Part shown: positions 32,201 through 46,489 of the stretch, piece by piece
Layout: each line of letters opens with the position of its first letter
Numbering within the stretch: the stretch's first letter is position 1
From: Hanleya hanleyi
Taxonomy: Eukaryota > Mollusca > Polyplacophora > Lepidopleurida > Hanleyidae
Direction: 5' to 3'
DNA length: 64,000 nt
NCBI GenBank assembly: GCA_036873755.1
Contig: JAVTVY010020451.1
Coordinates: forward strand, 1-64,000
Notes under the pieces: generated by a model
The model's database searches: none
What the model saw: only the letters and a program-made list of their open reading frames with translations
Told to the model about the DNA's origin: nothing
Position numbers and translations under genes: made by a program

Positions 32201-35060
32201 GTTAGTTATAAGCTGAAAACTCAACAATGACCCTGTATTGGCATTACCAAACTTTGTTCCAAATTTCGAGATTGCAACAGCATTAACAAAAAAATGACCA
32301 GATCCGCCGGACAGCGAAGAAAATTGCTGTCATTTCACGAGAAGCCGTTGACATTGAGTCAAGACTCAATCCTAGATACAATGCTCGACCCTGTGGAAAA
32401 TATGTAACACCACAAAACTTTAAAAAAAATCTGATAAAATATCGTACACGCACAGCAAAATCCGATCGTAGTTTACGAAAACTCCGGCTAGGGGCCATTT
32501 GAACTTTGAAAAACTAAGGACTCCTGGATTTTCTGTGTTCGTTCACTCCCACAAATGATTTGTTAATACTATGTATTTTTGTAACAGTTTTCTAAAATTT
32601 ACCTGTTTTTCTTTACTATTTTGGTTCTGTCTCATGCAGAAGATGAATTGCCAACTTGTGCGGCTGTCACCAACGATAATATCTATCAACTCATCATAGC
32701 AATACGCACCAATCCGCGATATATATCAGCTTACCCTTGGCATTCGCAGACGGACGGATACAGGGGATGAGATGCGTGAGCCAATGGACTAGTGACCAGC
32801 AACGGCGATATCTGTCAACTCACCTTTGGCATTCGCACTCAAACGGCTACAGAAGATGACATGCATGAGCCGATCGACTAAATTACAAGCGTCTAGTCCA
32901 TCATTCATGATCCAGCCGTCGTCCATTAGAGAGTATCCGCGTCCATAATCCAAAGACCTATTCCATTTTTCATATAACAGTATTAGCCAACAATAACTCA
33001 TGGATTTTCTGTGTTCGTTCACCCCCACGAATGATTTGTTAATACTATGTATTTTTGTAACAGTTTTCTAAAAATTACCTGTGTTTCTTTTAATATTTTG
33101 GTTCTGTCTCATGCAGAAGATGAATTGCCAACTTGTAAGGCTGGCACCAAGGACGATATCTATCAACTCACCGTTGGTGTTCGCACTCGAATGGATACAG
33201 AATATGACACGCATGTGCCAATCGTCTAGTGACCAACAATAACGACACAGGATCTCAATGGCGTTCAAATGAAATGACAATCCAAGTGTGAGATGAGAGC
33301 GTATTCCTGCAAACCTCCGGGGTTCATTGATTGGCAGTTAATCATCCTTGAAAGGAATGGTCAGTGTTATATATGCTTTAATTCTTTTAGAAATATTTGA
33401 CTTTGTAAAATACACACGTTAGTTACAACATTTCTGTGGATCACCCAAAAAACACACTTCAATCCATCTTCAGGAGCTAGTTTTGATTTTCTGTGGACAT
33501 ATTTCTTATTTTAGCATGTTATTAGACATACAATGTTATTAGACATACAATGTAACGGATTTCCTTTTTCTTCTGTTTCAGCAAAACGCTGACGACAAGA
33601 GGGATAAGCTGACCTTTGCGATCACTGGTTGCACAGACTGTGAGAGGCCAGCATTTTTTCGCTGATATTGCTGACCATTTATGAACCCTGGGTCTCAATG
33701 GCGTTCAGATGCAATGACAATTCAAGTGCGAGATGAGAGTATATTCCTGCAAAAGTCTTTGGAATCATTTTGACAGAAGCATACCCAGTGATAAGACGAT
33801 ATTGTCATCATGTCTCGCCAGCATCACGGACAACTTGGCCGAGAAACGAGAATTCAGGCCAGACAATAGATTTGTCGGCTTAGTACACGTTACTATTGCA
33901 TATTTACTTGGGTTTTGGTGATAGTAATGCCACACGAAATGGGTCTGGAATTATTTTCTTGGACAAATAGTCTCTGAGTCCTGTGGAACAAAGTTCAAAC
34001 GGCCTCTATCCATGGGTTGTGAAACCTAGCATCAAATATCTTTTTTGTTCACTGATATATCGCACGCTTTTAATCGTGACTAGAGTGACATAAATGGCCA
34101 AGCATTCACGGTTCAAAATGAACGAACTTTTCAGCAGTAAATATATGCAGGAACTACAGTTATTGGCAATCGCCAATGAAGGACTCCATTGTGAAAGTCG
34201 TTTCGTCTTGTTTTACGAAATACCCTTTCAATGTTCAGATCAGCATTTGGGTCACAATAAATTGAAGTTGAAAAGGCCACAACCAGATACGTTGGCCCCC
34301 AGCGATTGTAACATTTGGTTTTACACTCCGAGCTGCATGACCTCCGATTTTCTTGATGATCTTGTGATCTTCTGGTCTCCAGACTTAACACCATTTCGTT
34401 GAAGGAACGTTTCAGAAGATAATCCAAAACGGTCTCCCAATTTTGGCCATAATGCACCAAAGGTGTCGTTGAGTTTTCTGTGCTTTTAACAATGCACCTC
34501 AGAATAGTATACGGGAATAGGAAACAGGTATAGCATACACTTAGTAGCGGGGAGTTATAGCTAGCTTAGCGTAGAACCTTATCGTCGGCAGTCGAATTCA
34601 CAACCTAGGTTAGGGCCTAGCTAAGTTTTGGTTAGGATAAGGTATTTTTTTGTTACTGTGTTAGCTGAAAACTCAACGATGACCCTGCATTGGCATTACC
34701 AAACTTTGTTCCAAAGAGCCATGGCCCCTTTCCCTAGCCATCGGCCCACAGCTAGGCCCTTTGGAAAAATGCTATGGAAGTGTTAATTTTGAAGCAATAC
34801 CCCATAGTACACATCACTAAGTTTCAATATTTAAAGAAAACGAGGTAAGCTTGTTTCGGGCAAGGATCGGATTGCAAGTTAAAAACGTGTCGAAAGCTCA
34901 TTTTCAATAAATTTGACGTATTTCAAGCACTTTGGAAAGAAATTTGCATAGTAGGCAGGCAAGAACCAGAATAAAAGCCAATTCATTAAATTCCTATATC
35001 AATTCCATACAGTTTAACCATAAATATATTTTGGTTCTGACTTGCCTTGATCACTAAAAA

Positions 35061-35159
35061 ATGAAATTAAGAAATATTTTATTGGTCGTCGTGTTGGCAC
35101 AAATGTGTTTTCTATTCAGTGATACGAAGCTATGGATATATTATAGCTCAACAGGTTAG
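35061..35159 (+). CDS. Signal-peptide-like ORF, leader of unit 4
   Basis: Identical to 25041-25139 and paired with an intact 77-residue frame at 35456-35689. Confidence 0.3.
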   Translation: MKLRNILLVVVLAQMCFLFSDTKLWIYYSSTG

Positions 35160-35220
35160 ACACTGGACTTGAGTCCGTGATAGGCCGTTTTTCACGGGTG
35201 TGAGTTCGAGCCCCATTTTT
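35144..35220 (+). ncRNA. tRNA-like pol III element, unit 4
   Basis: Same boxes and T5 stop as the copy at 6944-7020. Confidence 0.42.
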
Positions 35221-35455
35221 ACCATTTATAATGTGATCATTTTTTCCTCCGTTTTATATCACTTTTGGCGTTTCTCCATCCGGAATATTATCAAAAGAAA
35301 TAGCTTTTAATAGCATGAATCTTGAAACTAATTATGCAAGATAATTACTTTCATTAGCACGTGGTCGTTCTAAATGTATTTCACGACGGCTAGTATCGGT
35401 GACAGCTTAATATAAATCACGTGCAGACAGATTACTGTACATTTCCTTATATTTT

Positions 35456-35689
35456 GTGTATGAACCATCAACAGAAGTTCTGATGGTATATTTTTGCATG
35501 CACACTAAAATATCGCCTGTAGGTACCGTGTGTGAGAACTGGACAAGGTCAGGCCAAGCCAAGAAAATTACTGTTGAGCATCACACCTTTACCACAGAAA
35601 TGAGAACGAAGGAGGACAAATACCTATGCAATGATGTAACAAATGATACAGACTTACTCAACGTTGGGCTGTCCACGAGTGAAGTTTAG
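35456..35689 (+). CDS. 77-residue ORF, copy in unit 4
   Basis: Identical in sequence to 25436-25669, with the same acceptor and phase relation to the upstream signal-peptide ORF. Confidence 0.28.
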   Translation: MYEPSTEVLMVYFCMHTKISPVGTVCENWTRSGQAKKITVEHHTFTTEMRTKEDKYLCNDVTNDTDLLNVGLSTSEV

Positions 35690-38600
35690 TCAAGTCAGTT
35701 ACTGTTGCCAGAAAAAGTTTCCGCACATTCTTGTTTCGGTTTATGCAGATCAGGGACATAAATGAGTACAAACTGCTGTAGATATAACGTCTTCGTTACG
35801 AATTCGCAACACCTATATTTGATCTGCTTATTTTCATTCTAGAACACGGTTGTATACCAGAACATTTTGTGTTAATAGCAACTATAAAAAGATTCATTTC
35901 AACAAATAATTTACTTTGGTTGGCCTTAAAAAATCCTCGTCTGAGTGCGCCCCAGTGCGTAGTATGTCACCTTTGTTTACCGACCACCAGGTGGGTTGGA
36001 TGCGTGTTAGTGCGCCGTATGTATGGGCCGCTACCTGGGCAAAGGGACCATGGCTCTTTCGAGATTGCAACAGCATTAACAACAAAATGACCAGACCGGC
36101 CGGAGAGCGAAGAAAATTGCTGTCATTCACGAGAAGCCGTTGACATTGAGTCAAGACTCAATCCTAGATACAATGCTCGACCCTGTGGAAAATATGTAAC
36201 ACCACAAAACTTTAAAAAAATTCTGATAAAATATCGTACACGCACATCAAAATCCGATCGTAGTTTACAAAAACTCCGGCTAGGGGCCATTTGAACTTTG
36301 AAAAACTAAGGACTCCTGGATTTTCTGTGTTCGTTCACCCCCACGAATGATTTGTTAATACTATGTATTTTTGTAAGAGTTTTCTAAAATTTACCTGTTT
36401 TTCTTTTACTATTTTGGTTCTGTCTCATGCAGAAGATGAATTGCCAACTTGTGCGGCTATCACCAGCGACATTAGCTATCAACTCATCATATCAATACGC
36501 ACCAATCCGCGATATATATCAGCTTATTCTTGGCATTCGCACTCGGACGGATACAGGGGATGAGATGCGTGAACCAATGGACTAGTAACCAGCAACAGCG
36601 ATATCTGGCAACTCACCTTTGGCATTCGCACTCAAACGGCTACAGAAGATGACATGCATGAGCCGATCGACTAAAGACCAACAATAACGATGCTAATCAG
36701 CTAACCAGTGACAGTCTAACTTGGAAGAACTAGGCGCAGGATATGAATTGTGTGGGTTGAGCAACCATTCAGTAACCTTAACAAATGGCATTATTTATTA
36801 ACTGACCAATAACTTTCAAATTCGGAAGCTTACTGGTTTTAGTTTTCAATTCTAAAATGAAGAATTTGTCTTAAGTTTGGGAAATTTTGATTCGCTTCTA
36901 AAGTCAAGAGATTTCAAAGTAAATCTTCGCAGTTACTTGTTAATACTATGTATTTTTGTAACAGTTTTCTAAAAATTATCTGTGTTTCTTTTAATATTTT
37001 GGTTCTGTCTCATGCAGAAGATGAATTGCCAACTTGTAAGGCTGGCACCAAGGACGATATCTATCAACTCACCGTTGGTGTTCGCACTCGAATGGATACA
37101 GAATATGACACGCATGTGCCAATCGTCTAGTGACCAACAATAACGACACAGGATCTCAATGGCGTTCAAATGAAATGACAATCCAAGTGTGAGATGAGAG
37201 CGTATTCCTGCAAAACCTCCGGGGTTCATTGATTGGCAGTTAATCATCCTTGAGACGAATGGTCAGTGTTATATATGCTTTAATTCTTTTAGAAATATTT
37301 GACTTTGTAAAATACACAAGTTAGTTATAACATTGTCTGTGGACATATTTCTTATTTTAGCATGTTATTAGACATGCAATGTAACTGATTTCCTTTTTCT
37401 TCTGTTTCAGCAAAACGCTGACGACAAGAGGGATAAACTAACCTTTGCGATCACTGGTTGCACAGACTCTGAGAGGCCAGCATTTTTTCGCTGATATTGC
37501 TGACCATTTATGAACCCTGGGTCTCAATGGCGTTCAGATGCAATGACAATTCAAGTGCGAGATGAGAGTATATTCCTGCAAAAGTCTTTGGAATCATTTG
37601 GACAGAAGCATACCCAGTGATAAGACGATATTGTCATGTCTCGCCAGCATCACGGACAACTTGGCCGAGAAACGAGAATTCAGGCCAGACAATAGATTTG
37701 TCGGCTTAGTACACGTTACTATTGCATATTTACTTGGATTTTGGTGATAGTAATGCCACACGAAATGGGTCTGGAATTATTTTCTTGGACAAATAGGCTC
37801 GGAGTCCTCCACTCAAAGTTTCTCAAATTTGGCGATACATATCGCATGCTGATAGCAAAATACGAACGTAGCGTGCAAGATCTATGGCGCTACGTTTCGT
37901 AACTTGTGTCTAATTCCGCTTAACCCGGGGCTAGGGGCCGTATGAACCCATGTACTTCAAGATCCTCATGGTACTCATATGAACAGTCACAATCAAAGCG
38001 TGACTGAGATACATCTTTTTTAGATGACGACTCTATAACGAATATTATGGATTAAGAATACTGATCAGCGATACGGATTTGATATTTTTTGAACATCATG
38101 ATGTCTTGCCGGCATCATTGAAAACTGTTGACCGCTTCTCTCTTGCAGGAAACAAGCCTATGTTTATGTATACTATGATTGTCTTTTTGAATTTGGTGCT
38201 AATACTGTTATGTGGAAAATGGAATAGGTCTTTGGATTATGGACGCGGATATTCTCTAATGGACGACGGCTGGATTATGAATGACGGACTAGACGCTTGT
38301 AATCTATCCATGGGTTGTGAAACCTAGCATCAAATATCTTTTTGTTCACTGATATATCGCACGCTTTTAATCGTGACTAGAGTGACATAAATGGCCAAGC
38401 ATTCACGGTTCAAAATGAACGAACTTTTCAGCAGTAAATATATGCAAGAACTACAGTTATTGGCAATCGCCAATGAAGGACTCCATTGTGAAAGTCTTTT
38501 CGTCTTGTTTTACGAAATACCCTTTCAATGTTCAGATCAGCATTTGGGTCACAATAAATTGAAGTTGAAAAGGCCACAACCAGATACGTTGGCCCCCGGC

Positions 38601-41446
38601 GATTGTAACATTTGGTTTCACACTCCGAGCTGCATGACCTCCGATTTTCTTGATCTTGTGATCTTCTGGTCTCCAGATTTAACACCATTTCGTTGAAGGA
38701 ACGTTTCAGAAGATAATCCAAAACGGTCACCCAATTTTGGCCATAATGCACCAAAGGTGTTGAGTTTTCTGTGCTTTTAACAACACACCTCAGAATAGTA
38801 TACGGGAATAGGGAATAGGAAACCGGTATAGCATACACTTAGTGGCAGGGAGTTATAGCTAGCTTAGCGTAGAACCTTATTGTCGGCAGTCGAATTCAAC
38901 ACCTAGGTTAGGGCCTAGCTAAGTTTAGGTTAGGATAAGGTATTTTTTTGTTACTGTGTTAGTTATAAGCTGAAAACTCAACAATGACCCTGTATTGGCA
39001 TTACCAAACTTTGTTCCAAATTTCGAGATTGCAACAGCATTAACAACAAAATGACCAGATCCGCCGGACAGCGAAGAAAATTGCTGTCATTTCACGAGAA
39101 GCCGTTGACATTGAGTCGACTCAATCCTAGATACAATGCTCGACCCTGTGGAAAATATGTAACACCACAAAACTTTAAAAAAATTCTGATAAAATATCGT
39201 ACACGCACAGCAAAATCCGATCGTAGTTTACGAAAACTCCGGCTAGGGGCAATTTGAACTTTGAAAAACTAAGGACTCCTGGATTTTCTGTGTTCGTTCA
39301 CCCCCACAAATGATTTGTTAATACTATGTATTTTTGTAACAGTTTTCTAAAATTTACCTGTTTTTCTTTTACTATTTTGGTTCTGTCTCATGCAGAAGAT
39401 GAATTGCCAACTTGTGCGGCTGTCACCAACGATAATATCTATCAACTCATAGCAATACGCACCAATCCGCGATATATATCAGCTTACCCTTGGCATTCGC
39501 ACTCGGACGGATACAGGGGGTGAGATGCGTGAGCCAATGGACTAGTGACCAGCAACGGCGATATCTGTCATCTCACCTTTGGCATTCGCACTCAAACGGC
39601 TACAGAAGATGACATGCATGAGCCGATCGACTAAAGACCAACAATAACGATGCTCATCAGCTAACCAGTGACAGTCTAACTTGGAAGAACTAGGCGCAGG
39701 ATATGAATTGTGTGGGTTGAGCAACCATTCAGTAACCTTAACAAATGGCATTATTTATTAACTGACCAATAACTTTCAAATTCGGAAGCTTACTGGTTTT
39801 AGTTTTCAATTTTAAAATGAAGAATTTGTCTTAAGTTTGGGAAATTTTGATTCGCTTCTAAAGTCAAGAGATTTCAAAGGAAATCTTAGCAGTTACTTGT
39901 TAATGCTATGTATTTTTGTAACAGTTTTTCTAAAAAGTACCTGTGTTTCTTTTAATATTTTGGTTCTGTCTCATGCAGAAGATGAATTGCCAACTTGTAA
40001 GGCTGGCACCAAGGACGATATCTATCAACTCACCGTTGGTGTTCGCACTCGAATGGATACAGAATATGACACGCATGTGCCAATCGTCTAGTGACCAACA
40101 ATAACGGCACAGGATCTCAATGGCGTTCAAATGAAATGACAATCCAAGTGTGAGATGAGAGCGTATTCCTGCAAAACCTCCGGGGTTCATTGATTGGTAG
40201 TTAATCATCCTTGAAAGGAATGGTCAGTGTTATATATGCTTTAATTCTTTTAGAAATATTTGACTTTGTAAAATACACGTTACAACATTTCTGTCGCACA
40301 ACCCCCCCCCCCCCCACACACACTTCAATCCATCTCCAGGAGCTAGTTTTGATTTTCTGTGGACATATTTCTTATTTTAGCATGTTATTAGACATACAAT
40401 GTAACGGATTTCCTTTTTCTTCTGTTTCAGCAAAACGCTGACGACAAGAGGGATAAACTGACCTTTGCGATCACTGGTTGCACAGACTGTGAGAGGCCAG
40501 CATTTTTTCGCTGATATTGCTGACCATTTATGAACCCTGGGTCTCAATGGCGTTCAGATGCAATGACAATTCAAGTGCGAGATGAGAGTATATTCCTGCA
40601 AAAGTCTTTGGAATCATTTGGACAGAAGCATACCCAGTGATAAGACGATATTGTCATGTCTCGCCAGCATCACGGACAACTTGGCCGAGAAACGAGAATT
40701 CAGGCCAGACAATAGATTTGTCGGCTTAGTACACGTTACTATTGCATATTTACTTGGGTTTTGGTGATAGTAATGCCGCACGAAATGGGTCTGGAATTAT
40801 TTTCTTGGACAGATAGGCTCGGAGTCCTGTGGAACAAAGTTCAAACGGCTTCTATCCATGGGTTGTGAAACCTAGCATCAAATATCTTTTTTGTTCACTG
40901 ATACATCGCACGCTTTTAATCGTGACTAGAGTGACATAAATGGCCAAGCATTCACGGTTCAAAATGAACGAACTTTTCAGCAGTAAATATATGCAGGATC
41001 TACAGTTATTGGCAATCGCCAATGAAGGACTCCATTGTGAAAGTCTTTTCGTCTTGTTTTACGAAATACCGTTTCAATGTTCAGATCAGCATTTGGGTCA
41101 CAAGAAATTGAAGTTGAAAAGGGCACAACCAGATACGTTGGCCCCCAGCGATTGTAACATTTGGGTTTACACTCCGAGCTGCATGACCTCCGATTTTCTT
41201 GATGATCTTGTGATCTTCTGGTCTCCAGACTTAACACCATTTCGTTGAAGGAACGTTTCAGAAGATAATACAAAACGGTCTCCAATTTTGGCCATAATGC
41301 ACCAAAGGTGTCGTTGAGTTTTCTGTGCTTTTAACAATACACCCCAGAAGAGTATACGGGAATAGGAAACAGGTATAGCATACACTTAGTAGCGGGGAGT
41401 TATAGCTAGCTTAGCGTAGAACCTTATTGTCGGCAGTCGAATTCAA

Positions 41447-42026
41447 TTACAGCACATATAAGGGAAGTGGGAAGAGGTGCCGACATACTGACTGCGTCAC
41501 ATGACTTCACAGAATAGTCTTCTGGTTAAACTATTCTAAAGCACATACCAAGAATCTAACGATTCGTGATATGTGTTGTATCTCAGGTACGCTTTTATTG
41601 TACCTGTTCATGTGGCAACTTGGATGATATGACCACACGGCCCCTAGCACCGGCATAAGCGGTATTAGATACAAATCTAGAGAGCTATGATGGAAATGCT
41701 CTGACAACTCGTATACTGGTAATTGGTGAGCTGTTTCGCTGTGACAACTCGTACATTGGAGATTGGTGAGCTGTATCGTCGTCAGATGTAAATGACGGCA
41801 TTTAACACAAAAGACTAGTCTGTAAGGCCCGATGTCGACCCAGCATCAACTTCCCACAAATGCCAACATATATCAAAGACCAAAAGGTCTGTACAGCGGG
41901 CGGGCCTCGGAGGCGAAACGTCCACCAGCAGAATCTCGCCATATACAGGAAAAAATTACAACACATATAAGGGAAGAGGTGCCGACATACTGACTGCGTC
42001 ACATGACTTCACAGAATAGTCTTCTG
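41447..42026. mobile_element. ~580-bp insertion with ~75-bp direct terminal repeats
   Basis: It interrupts subunit 4b between ATTCAA and CAAAACCTAGG, with TCAA on both sides (possible 4-bp target duplication). Both ends carry a direct repeat containing GAGGTGCCGACATACTGACT and CACAGAATAGTCTTCTGG (41447-41526 and 41955-42026). The inner part at about 41575-41680 resembles, in inverted form, the 0.5 kb mobile repeat (GGCCCCTAGC..., GATATG). No coding capacity is seen. Its class is unclear; it is not a typical LTR element, as the repeats lack TG...CA ends. Confidence 0.6.
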
Positions 42027-42899
42027 GTCAAAACCTAGGTTAGGGCCTAGCTAAGTTTAGGTTAGGATAAGGTATTTTTTTGTTACTGTGTTATAAGCTG
42101 AAAACTCAACAATGACCCTGCATTGGCATTACCAAACTTTGTTCCAAATTTCGAGATTGCAACAGCATTAACAACAAAATGACCAGATCGGTCGGACAGC
42201 GAAGAAAATTGCTGTCATTTCACGAGAAGCCATCGACATGGTATCCAGTCAATTCACCCACAAACAGATTCACCCACAACCAATTCACCCACAACTTCAG
42301 GTCGATTCACCCACAAAAAAAAGTCAACTCACCCACAGCCAGGTCAATTCACCCAGAGTATCAATGTTGGTTTATTCAACATATTTAATGGCTATGGATA
42401 TATTACATGTATAATTTTTTTTATATATTTCTGTCCCACCAAATAGAAATACAATGTTCTCACTAAGTTGGATTTAGCTTATCAACAATTGTATTAGTAA
42501 CACTGATTGATGCATGCCATCAAAGCAACAATCAAACTAACAGTTATATCAAGATAAAAGCATTTACAAATGTTAATTAAGCTGGACGAGTATTTAGTTT
42601 ATCAACTATTCTTTTAACTCAAGTTAATTTCAAACATTAGAATTCAAAGAACTTTTATATACAATGGTAATTAAGAATGTGCCAAAATGTGTAAGTAAGT
42701 AAGTTGTTTATTCTCGTCACCTTAGGTACAGAGTAATAAAATATAAATCAGAAACAATATATTTACAATGACGGGGGATTTGAATTCCTCAGGCGGAGAC
42801 CGTAGTCTACCTTTATATAACAATTCTATCTATATAATATCTTTTGCACTTCTTTTTAAATATTTCACAATTTTACTTTGTATTGATTTCCTTTTACTG

Positions 42900-44035
42900 C
42901 TCACTAATAGACGAGCGGCAAAGACCCAGTTTTGGGGAATAAAATGCACCCCCCGTACACAGAGGCAAACTGCATATCATTTGAAAGCTTAGACTCTCTT
43001 CTTTCAGATGAGGTAGGATGTGGTGGTGAAAACTATTGCCGTATGATAGAAAAATTAAGAAATACAAGAACCAGTGGATTGCATCTTTCTACTTTTAAAA
43101 TGGGGGTATAGGTATTAAAATGACTATATCTTCACTCCTACCAGGCATAGGGAAAAATGGTTGGTGTCAGCTGATTACGCAAAGGTTCTTCAATCCTCTA
43201 ATATCAAAAACAAATTTGAGATCATTGACCTGTGACGTCACAGAGGGGCCATCTCCAGAATACAATTAAATTGCGTCAAACGCACTAAAAGCCATGTCAA
43301 AAGTTTTTTGTGGGTATAATACTTCATTGTTAAATGGCCAAAATGATTCTTATGTCGAATATAGTCATCGGTCAAATACTTCGGCAAAGATTTGATGCAA
43401 TTACCTTTTAAATCCTCAATTTAACGACCGTAATTCACCATAGTATATTAGGTAAATAACACTAACTACTGCATTAGACGAACGGCGACTGCAAAAAACT
43501 CCTTATTTTAGGAGTAAAATGCACACGGCCACATCCTATAGTGTGAGGTGGCAATTTCCTCTCTATTAAACGGGGAATCGATTGATATTAGGTTATGTTA
43601 AGATATCTTGAATCATGATGTCACTTAGGGGTCATCTCCAAATTCCGAATGAAATATTTTCTAAATACACAATTGTGTGGTTTCTTTACTAAGTTATTCA
43701 ATGTAATGAAATTCATATATAATTATGCCAAGTTATTGTCAGCGGTGCTGTGTATCATTACATGAAAAGTACAGGCAATTTAAGGATTCTCACTACCTTA
43801 GAAAATAGAATATGTGAATAGGAAGTATCTCAAAATTATACATTTTCTATGTCTACTAAGCGTTTATCTAAGATTGCCAAACATCTGACTTCAGCAATAC
43901 TTGATATGAATGTTTTATGATTTAATGTGTATATTTCAATGTTTTCTTTTATCTCTTGTTAATTTTAAAGCAATATCAAAGGTTATCTTGATTATCGTTG
44001 TGAGTGGGGGTCATCTCATAATTACTATTGCAATT
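42900..44035. repeat. Inner inverted repeat, left arm
   Basis: The arm matches 47460-48600 in reverse complement. Examples are the CCCCCCGTACACAGAGG and GATGAGGTAGGATGTGGTGG stretches at the outer end and GTGAGTGGGGGTCATCTCAT at the inner end. A GACGARCGGCRA...TAAAATGCAC motif occurs twice within the arm (about 42911 and 43479). Confidence 0.85.
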
Positions 44036-46070
44036 TCATGTTTTCACACAATAGGTTCTTGGTAATCTACCACATTTGATAAGATTTGTGTATACAGTAT
44101 TCTATCAATTACTCTTTACAGGTCCGTGATTTTCCACCTTCTTCAAAATTTTAAAATTATTCAGGGGGTCACCTAAACTTAGTATTTACATTGTCACATC
44201 AAGAGTATGTTCTTGGAAACCTACTTGCACAGTTTAATATCATACAAGAAAATGTCCATAAACAAACCCACTCTACAGGTATGTTCTGACCCTACAACAT
44301 CCTGAGTATAGGACATCACTATATGTACTCATGTACCTCAAAACAGCCGTTTCGGGTATTTTGTCGAGTATATATTCTGTATATCCCAAGCATAACTCTC
44401 AACAAGGGTCAGGCCTAATCTTCAATACAATCAATATTAATGATATATAATCTCCAATATTATGATCTCGCTTGTGCTGCTGTACAGTATTATTCCGGTT
44501 GTTAATGATGTCAGGGCAGAACTATCGCTTCTAATGACGTTTCTGCTGTAGCGTTGTTTAATAGCGCTGTTTCTTCAGATGTCGTCCGCAGTTTCCAAGA
44601 TCCGTAATGTCCAAGTCCTCTGTAGAATTATTACTATTTTTCATCAAAGTTGTCAGGACAGAATTCTCGATTCTGGAGATCTGTATAGGTATTGAAATAT
44701 ATCAATATCAATTGGAGATTTATCTGCTTTGACACATTTCATGTGTATGCTGTTTCTCTCAATGTCTTTATATGAACATGTAAAAGAGGGCTATATCGTC
44801 AAGCGTCTCCAGTCGAATTTTCTCAAATTTGACGATACATATCGCATGTTGAACGTGCAAGATCTATGGCGGTACGTTTCGTAACTAGTGTCTAATTCCG
44901 CTTAACCCGGGGCTAGGGATTGTATGAACGTATGTATTTCAAGATCCTCATAGTTTTCATATGAACAGACACAATCAAAGTGTGACTGAGATAACGACTT
45001 TACAACGTATATCATATAGATTAAGAATACTCATCAGCGATACGAATTTGATGTTTTTGGGACATCATTGAAAACTGTTGACCGCTTCTGTCTTGCAGGA
45101 AATCAGCCTAGGTTTACGCATATTATGATTTATCCTTATAATTTAGTGCCATTGTTATTTTTGGGCCATCGGATTATTGACGCGGAAATCCTTTAATGGA
45201 CGACGGCTGAATATTGAATGTTTTTTTTATCAAAGGTGTGAGGACAGAATTCTCACTTCTGGAGTTCTGTAGGAATTGAAAAATACTTTGACAAATTTCA
45301 TGATTATTCAGCGCTGTCTTCCGTAAGGTCCGGGTTCTGTTCATTATTATTACTGCTTTATCATATGTGCCAGGACAGAATTCTCGCTTCTGGAGTTCTG
45401 TAGGTATTGAAAAATACCAATCTCAATTCGAGATTTTCTGTTTTGACACATTAACATACCCACGTTCCTGGCGTATTTCAACCCCGAATACCGATTCTAC
45501 CTGCGAGTGGCCATATATGCTCACATGATGTTGTTCGTATGTCTTTCGTGTAACGAAAATGGCATGATCCGAGACATACATCAGAATAATACCGCTGAGA
45601 TCCAGACTGTAACCCATAATATTAAAGTAGTATGAATACTACTCAGCCGTGCCTATACGAATTTCTAGCTCCAGTTAACGACGGAGCTCCAGTACAAAAG
45701 AGAGACAACCATAATGACGACTTGGCTCCACTATAAGAAACAATGCTGTTTAAGAATACAAATGAATACACATGAAATGTGTATATCCGATAAAATCGAA
45801 CTGAGACTGGTATTTTTCAATGCCCACAAAAGATCTTTCTGAGCGAAAATTTTGTCCTGTCACCTCTGATAATAAAACGGTAATAATTCTGTACAGAACT
45901 TGAGCCTTATCTGCCTTGAAAACCACCAATTCTGCCCTGACACCATTGCGAAACACAGAATAAGCGAGATGATAATATTGGAGATTATACATCATAAATA
46001 TTAGTAGAACAGTCCCCATATGGAAGTCTCTAACAAAAAAAAAAAGCGAAACGACGTCAAGGACCATGTG
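44036..46070. other. Non-coding centre of the foldback element with diverged repeats
   Basis: This part holds three diverged copies of a GACAGAATTCTCRCTTCTGG motif (about 44655, 45245, 45370) with inverted relatives near 45780-45950, and a diverged copy of the 0.5 kb mobile repeat at 44818-45215. No convincing gene: frames of about 60-105 codons show no domain. Confidence 0.5.
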
Positions 46071-46489
46071 GCGTCATGCCGAGGTTAAGAAGCGAACCAT
46101 TTATTAACATTGGAATGCTCCATTATTTTATCCACGGAGATTTACATGCGATGATTTGTGTTTGCAAATGCCTATTCCGAGACAATAACATCTTCAAACT
46201 TGTTTGGATATTTAGTATTTTGAAAGCCACAATGATAATTATTTTCCGGGTTTTACAGTCAATTTTAAAGCATTACCCCGTGACTAATCTTGACCCACGT
46301 CACGTGGGCAATGGCGTCCTTTTGCGCCTTTCATGGCTACCAGGATGTGGGTATGCCTTCTCGGAGGGTTCCCTGCTGGAGATGGAGTTCGTCAATGAGG
46401 AGTTTTGTCTCATCTGTACTTTAATGTCTATACATACATGAACTCGACATCAAAATATCTCGGTCCAATTTAGGATGTAATGTAGTCGA

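Larger units (their letters stand above)
24819..34838. repeat. Higher-order tandem unit 3 (10.0 kb)
   Basis: A leader at 24819-26037 is followed by subunits 3a (26038-29028), 3b (29029-31484), a shortened 3c (31485-32263) and 3d (32264-34838). 3c is internally deleted: the sequence jumps from ATGACCAGACCGGC to TAGACGCTTGTAATC near 31528. Leader and 3a match unit 4 almost exactly (offset 10020), so the last duplication is recent. Confidence 0.92.
34839..41446. repeat. Higher-order tandem unit 4 (interrupted on the right)
   Basis: A leader at 34839-36056 is followed by subunit 4a (36057-39020) and 4b (from 39021). 4b is split at 41447 by a 0.58 kb insertion and resumes at 42027. 4c starts at 42149 and is split by the 7.6 kb element at about 42240, resuming at 49844-50570. 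So this unit probably once had a third subunit. Confidence 0.9.

Noticed and set aside
6639..41446. CRISPR or other prokaryotic repeat array
   Set aside because: The repeats are kilobases long with no short regular repeat/spacer pattern, and the DNA has eukaryotic features throughout.
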